Source: an uncultured Alphaproteobacteria bacterium | GTDB lineage: Bacteria; Pseudomonadota; Alphaproteobacteria; UBA8366; GCA-2717185 | DNA length: 35,824 bases | Assembly: GCA_943788635.1 (NCBI GenBank) | Contig: CALSRA010000052.1 | Location: forward strand, 1-35,824 | Direction: 5' to 3' | Translations under genes and position numbers: made by a program | In this document: one piece after another, positions 33,720-35,824 of the stretch | How the letters are laid out: each line of letters begins with the position of its first letter | Numbering within the stretch: position 1 is the first letter of the stretch | The notes under the pieces: model-generated | Seen by the model: only the letters and a program-made list of their open reading frames with translations | What the model was told of the DNA's origin: nothing | The model's database searches: none

Positions 33720-35327
33720 ATGTCCGTCAGAAAACAGGTTGAACGAATCAGGCAGTTGACGGCGTCGCGTGAATTCGAAAAAGCGTGCGCGCTGGGACAG
33801 ACAACCCTGAAGAAAAATCCGGCGAATATCATGGTCAGTCTCGCCTATGGGGAGGCGTTGCTGTCCTGCAGCGAAAATGCCGTTGCGGCGACGGTGCTGG
33901 CAAAGTTTTCCGGGATGCGGAAAGCGCCGGTTGAGCTGTTTCTGATGCAGTCATTTGCGTTGATGCAGTTGCAGCAGCTCGAAGCGTGCCTGGAAGTGGT
34001 GATGGCTGGGCTCAAGGGATTTCCTGACCATCCGGAATTGTTGAACAATGCCGGTGTCCTGAACGAAATGTTGAAGCGCCCGGCAACTGCCGAGGGCGTG
34101 TTTCGCCGGTTGACGGAACTGCAGCCGGGCAGGGGCGGTGCCTTTGTCGGCCTGGGAAATGCCCTGCATCAGCAAGGAAAGAATGCGGAAGCGCTCGACG
34201 CCTATCAAAGCGCCGCGACGCTGGAGCCCGGCAACCCTTCGCCGCAGATCAATCGCGCCAACCTGTTGAGTGAAATGGGTGATTCCGACGGTGCGGAGGT
34301 CGCGTACCGGAAGGTTCTCGAACGGTTCCCCCAGCGGCAGGACGTCTTGTCCAATCTGGCGGCGTCGCTGGCTATTTCGGGCAAGCATGCCGCTGCCGCG
34401 GAAGCGTATGAATCGTATCTGGAAAAGCATCCGAACGATTTCGATGCGAATCTGTACTGGGGCAAGGCGCTTTTGAAGTCAGGCAATGCCGCGGCATCGG
34501 AAAGTGTGCTGGAAGCGATGGCGGCGACCTACCCGGACAAGACCGGTATCTGTCCTGAATTGATCAATGCCTGCCTGCACAATGGCGGCGAGGCGCGGGC
34601 TCGCGAAATTCAGGCGTCATATCGGCAGCGGTTTCCATCATCGGCCGATGTGTATTCCTGCGATACGATTCTGGACGCTGCGGCGGGCGGCGCCGGTGCA
34701 CTGCGCAACCAGTCGCTCTACGACGACGATGTCGCGTCGTCGGAAATCGTAACGCCGGAAGGTTATGTCGACAGCAACGCCTTCTGGGACAGCGTTTGCG
34801 ACGCCGTGTATGCGCATCCAAGCCTGCGCGAATCCCCACGGGAACATGCGACGCGGGAGGGCTTTCATAGCGATAACCTGGCGGTTGAACCGGTGGCGCC
34901 GGCGCTGCAGCAACTGATCGACGCCATTCATGCGGAAGTGACGCAATACGCGGCGCAGCGCGCGAATGCCGGCAACCCTTTCTATGACGGACTGTCGCTG
35001 GACGGCAATTTGTTCAGGATGTGGGCTGTTGTCATGCGGCAAGGGGGGCATCAGGAGGCCCATATCCATCCCAGTGCCAGGATCAGTGGCGTGGTTTATG
35101 CGAAAGTGCCGCCATCGATCCGGGACAGCAATGACCGGTCGGGCTGGATTGAATTTGGCCGGCCGCATTCCGACTTCTTTCAGCCGGAAACCCTGGCGAC
35201 CCGCCTGTTCCAGCCGAAACTGGGGCGGATCGTGCTGTTTCCGTCATATCTCTATCACAAGACCCTGCCGCTCGACGGCAATGACCATCGTATCAGCATT
35301 GCCTTTGATTTCTGCACGCCGGCGTGA
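33720..35327 (+). CDS. TPR protein with C-terminal 2OG-Fe(II) oxygenase domain, copy 2
   Basis: A 535-residue protein with the same architecture as copy 1. TPR-like helices fill residues 10-310, for example FVGLGNALHQQGKNAEALDAYQ and QDVLSNLAASLAISGKHAAAAE, and the oxygenase domain covers about 400-535. Conserved segments are FRMWAVVMRQGGHQEAHIHP, SGVVYAKVP, WIEFGRPHS, IVLFPSYLYHKTLPL and HRISIAFDF. The two copies share the pre-domain pattern as well (AF..xxC..xxxHPxLxxSP). The TPR halves are much less alike than the oxygenase halves. ATG 33720 has TAGGA just upstream. The divergent position and shared domain plan point to a gene pair with different partner recognition. Substrate is unknown; iron and 2OG use is inferred from the family. 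Confidence 0.87.
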   Translation: MSVRKQVERIRQLTASREFEKACALGQTTLKKNPANIMVSLAYGEALLSCSENAVAATVLAKFSGMRKAPVELFLMQSFALMQLQQLEACLEVVMAGLKGFPDHPELLNNAGVLNEMLKRPATAEGVFRRLTELQPGRGGAFVGLGNALHQQGKNAEALDAYQSAATLEPGNPSPQINRANLLSEMGDSDGAEVAYRKVLERFPQRQDVLSNLAASLAISGKHAAAAEAYESYLEKHPNDFDANLYWGKALLKSGNAAASESVLEAMAATYPDKTGICPELINACLHNGGEARAREIQASYRQRFPSSADVYSCDTILDAAAGGAGALRNQSLYDDDVASSEIVTPEGYVDSNAFWDSVCDAVYAHPSLRESPREHATREGFHSDNLAVEPVAPALQQLIDAIHAEVTQYAAQRANAGNPFYDGLSLDGNLFRMWAVVMRQGGHQEAHIHPSARISGVVYAKVPPSIRDSNDRSGWIEFGRPHSDFFQPETLATRLFQPKLGRIVLFPSYLYHKTLPLDGNDHRISIAFDFCTPA

Positions 35328-35349
35328 CGCCGACAAGCAGGCGCGTCGC

Positions 35350-35824
35350 TCAGATTTTTCGGCACCAGAAATTATACATGCCGTCAAAGGTGCGCGGGTT
35401 TTCCTGTTCGAATAACTGCCAGTTATCAAGCGTTCCGGGCAGGCCATCATCCGGAAAGCGTTGCGAATATCGCTGCAGGATATCCAGTGGCAGGTGAAAG
35501 CCATGGAATACCAATTGGTTTTCGGTCAGGAACGCTTTTATTTCCGGCAGCGTGCATTGCTGTTCACTGACATGAAGTGCGAGATCCCGGAAGCCGCTCT
35601 TTACGAAGAAATCACGGGATAACAGCAGGTCAGTGCCCGGGGCGCCCTGGGGGCGACGCATGATTGACCGGCGAAACGCCCGCAATGCGTCGTCATCCGC
35701 ATCGATGCCGGGCCAGGACGGATCTGCCCGGAGTGCGGACAGCCCTAGTCGGGACACGGCGCTGTAGAGGCCGATCAGCATCAATCCGCCCGGATGCAGG
35801 CGATCGACAAGAATTCGCCAGGCG
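35350..35824 (-). CDS. SAM-dependent methyltransferase, C-terminal fragment
   Basis: A minus-strand frame that runs off the right edge; about 158 C-terminal residues are present. The start of the visible part reads AWRILVDRLHPGGLMLIGLYSA, the strand-turn motif after the SAM fold in class I methyltransferases. Further on are HVSEQQCTLPEIKAFLTENQL and FHLPLDILQRYSQRFPDDG, then LDNWQLFEQENPRTFDGMYNFWCRK. This ending is typical of methyltransferases often fused to TPRs in Rhodospirillales-type genomes. It is convergent with oxygenase copy 2, with 22 bp between. Upstream domains are not in the window, so a TPR fusion is only a guess. Confidence 0.75.
   Translation of the reverse strand, partial: AWRILVDRLHPGGLMLIGLYSAVSRLGLSALRADPSWPGIDADDDALRAFRRSIMRRPQGAPGTDLLLSRDFFVKSGFRDLALHVSEQQCTLPEIKAFLTENQLVFHGFHLPLDILQRYSQRFPDDGLPGTLDNWQLFEQENPRTFDGMYNFWCRKI

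Noticed and set aside
1..35824. CRISPR array, tRNA or rRNA genes, phage genes
   Set aside because: No regularly spaced long repeats, cloverleaf sequences or phage-type genes were seen by eye on either strand.

Overview
The window looks like a chromosomal segment of an alphaproteobacterium, probably a Rhodospirillales-like lineage. The evidence is a PopZ/DUF2497 C-terminus just before valS, the long collinear run dgt-argS-SPOR-nagZ-M50-scpAB-tatABC-serS-surE-pcm-LysM/M23, yajC-secDF followed by an Mth938-like gene, folate-dependent TrmFO, and moderately high GC with ATGA/GTGA stop-start overlaps. The assignment comes from gene content only; there is no rRNA gene in the window.

Layout. At 1-2.9 kb lie the 3' end of a PopZ-like gene and a valS that is complete end to end but interrupted by six one-base indels. 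At 2.9-4.7 kb is a two-gene unit: a small secreted cupredoxin-like protein and a polytopic membrane protein of the kind annotated as fenitrothion hydrolase. xthA and erpA follow on the minus strand (4.7-5.9 kb). erpA is divergent from dgt and has a recognisable promoter. From 6 to 19.7 kb thirteen to fourteen housekeeping genes run on the plus strand: nucleotide pool control (dgt), tRNA charging (argS, serS), envelope and division functions (SPOR protein, nagZ, M50 protease, LysM/M23 lipoprotein), chromosome condensation (scpA, scpB), Tat export (tatABC), and stationary-phase repair (surE, pcm). A lone ABC ATPase sits between scpB and tatA. A DUF815 AAA ATPase (minus) and a 593-bp AT-richer intergenic region with repeats precede yajC-secD-secF-Mth938, which ends at a bidirectional terminator. 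Then come a minus-strand Urate_ox_N-type membrane protein, an NDUFAF6-like squalene/phytoene-synthase-fold gene, and trmFO, whose 3' end overlaps its neighbour.

From about 27.7 kb the character changes to accessory DNA. A porin gene is followed by a previously easy-to-miss 52-residue lipoprotein and a strong terminator. Upstream of the porin is an array of three TGAACAT boxes at exactly 22-bp spacing, and a perfect 24-bp palindrome with a T-run. An IS1380-family element comes next, then a truncated sbtA-type bicarbonate transporter, which fuses into the 3' end of the first of two divergent TPR/2OG-Fe(II)-oxygenase genes. The second oxygenase is followed by the C-terminus of a convergent SAM-methyltransferase-like gene that runs off the window.

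The most promising candidate for an undescribed system is this divergent TPR-oxygenase pair with its methyltransferase neighbour: two related but diverged enzymes that look like protein- or peptide-modifying hydroxylases. The porin-lipoprotein unit with its periodic operator is the second. All functional statements are from reading motifs by eye; no database search was run.
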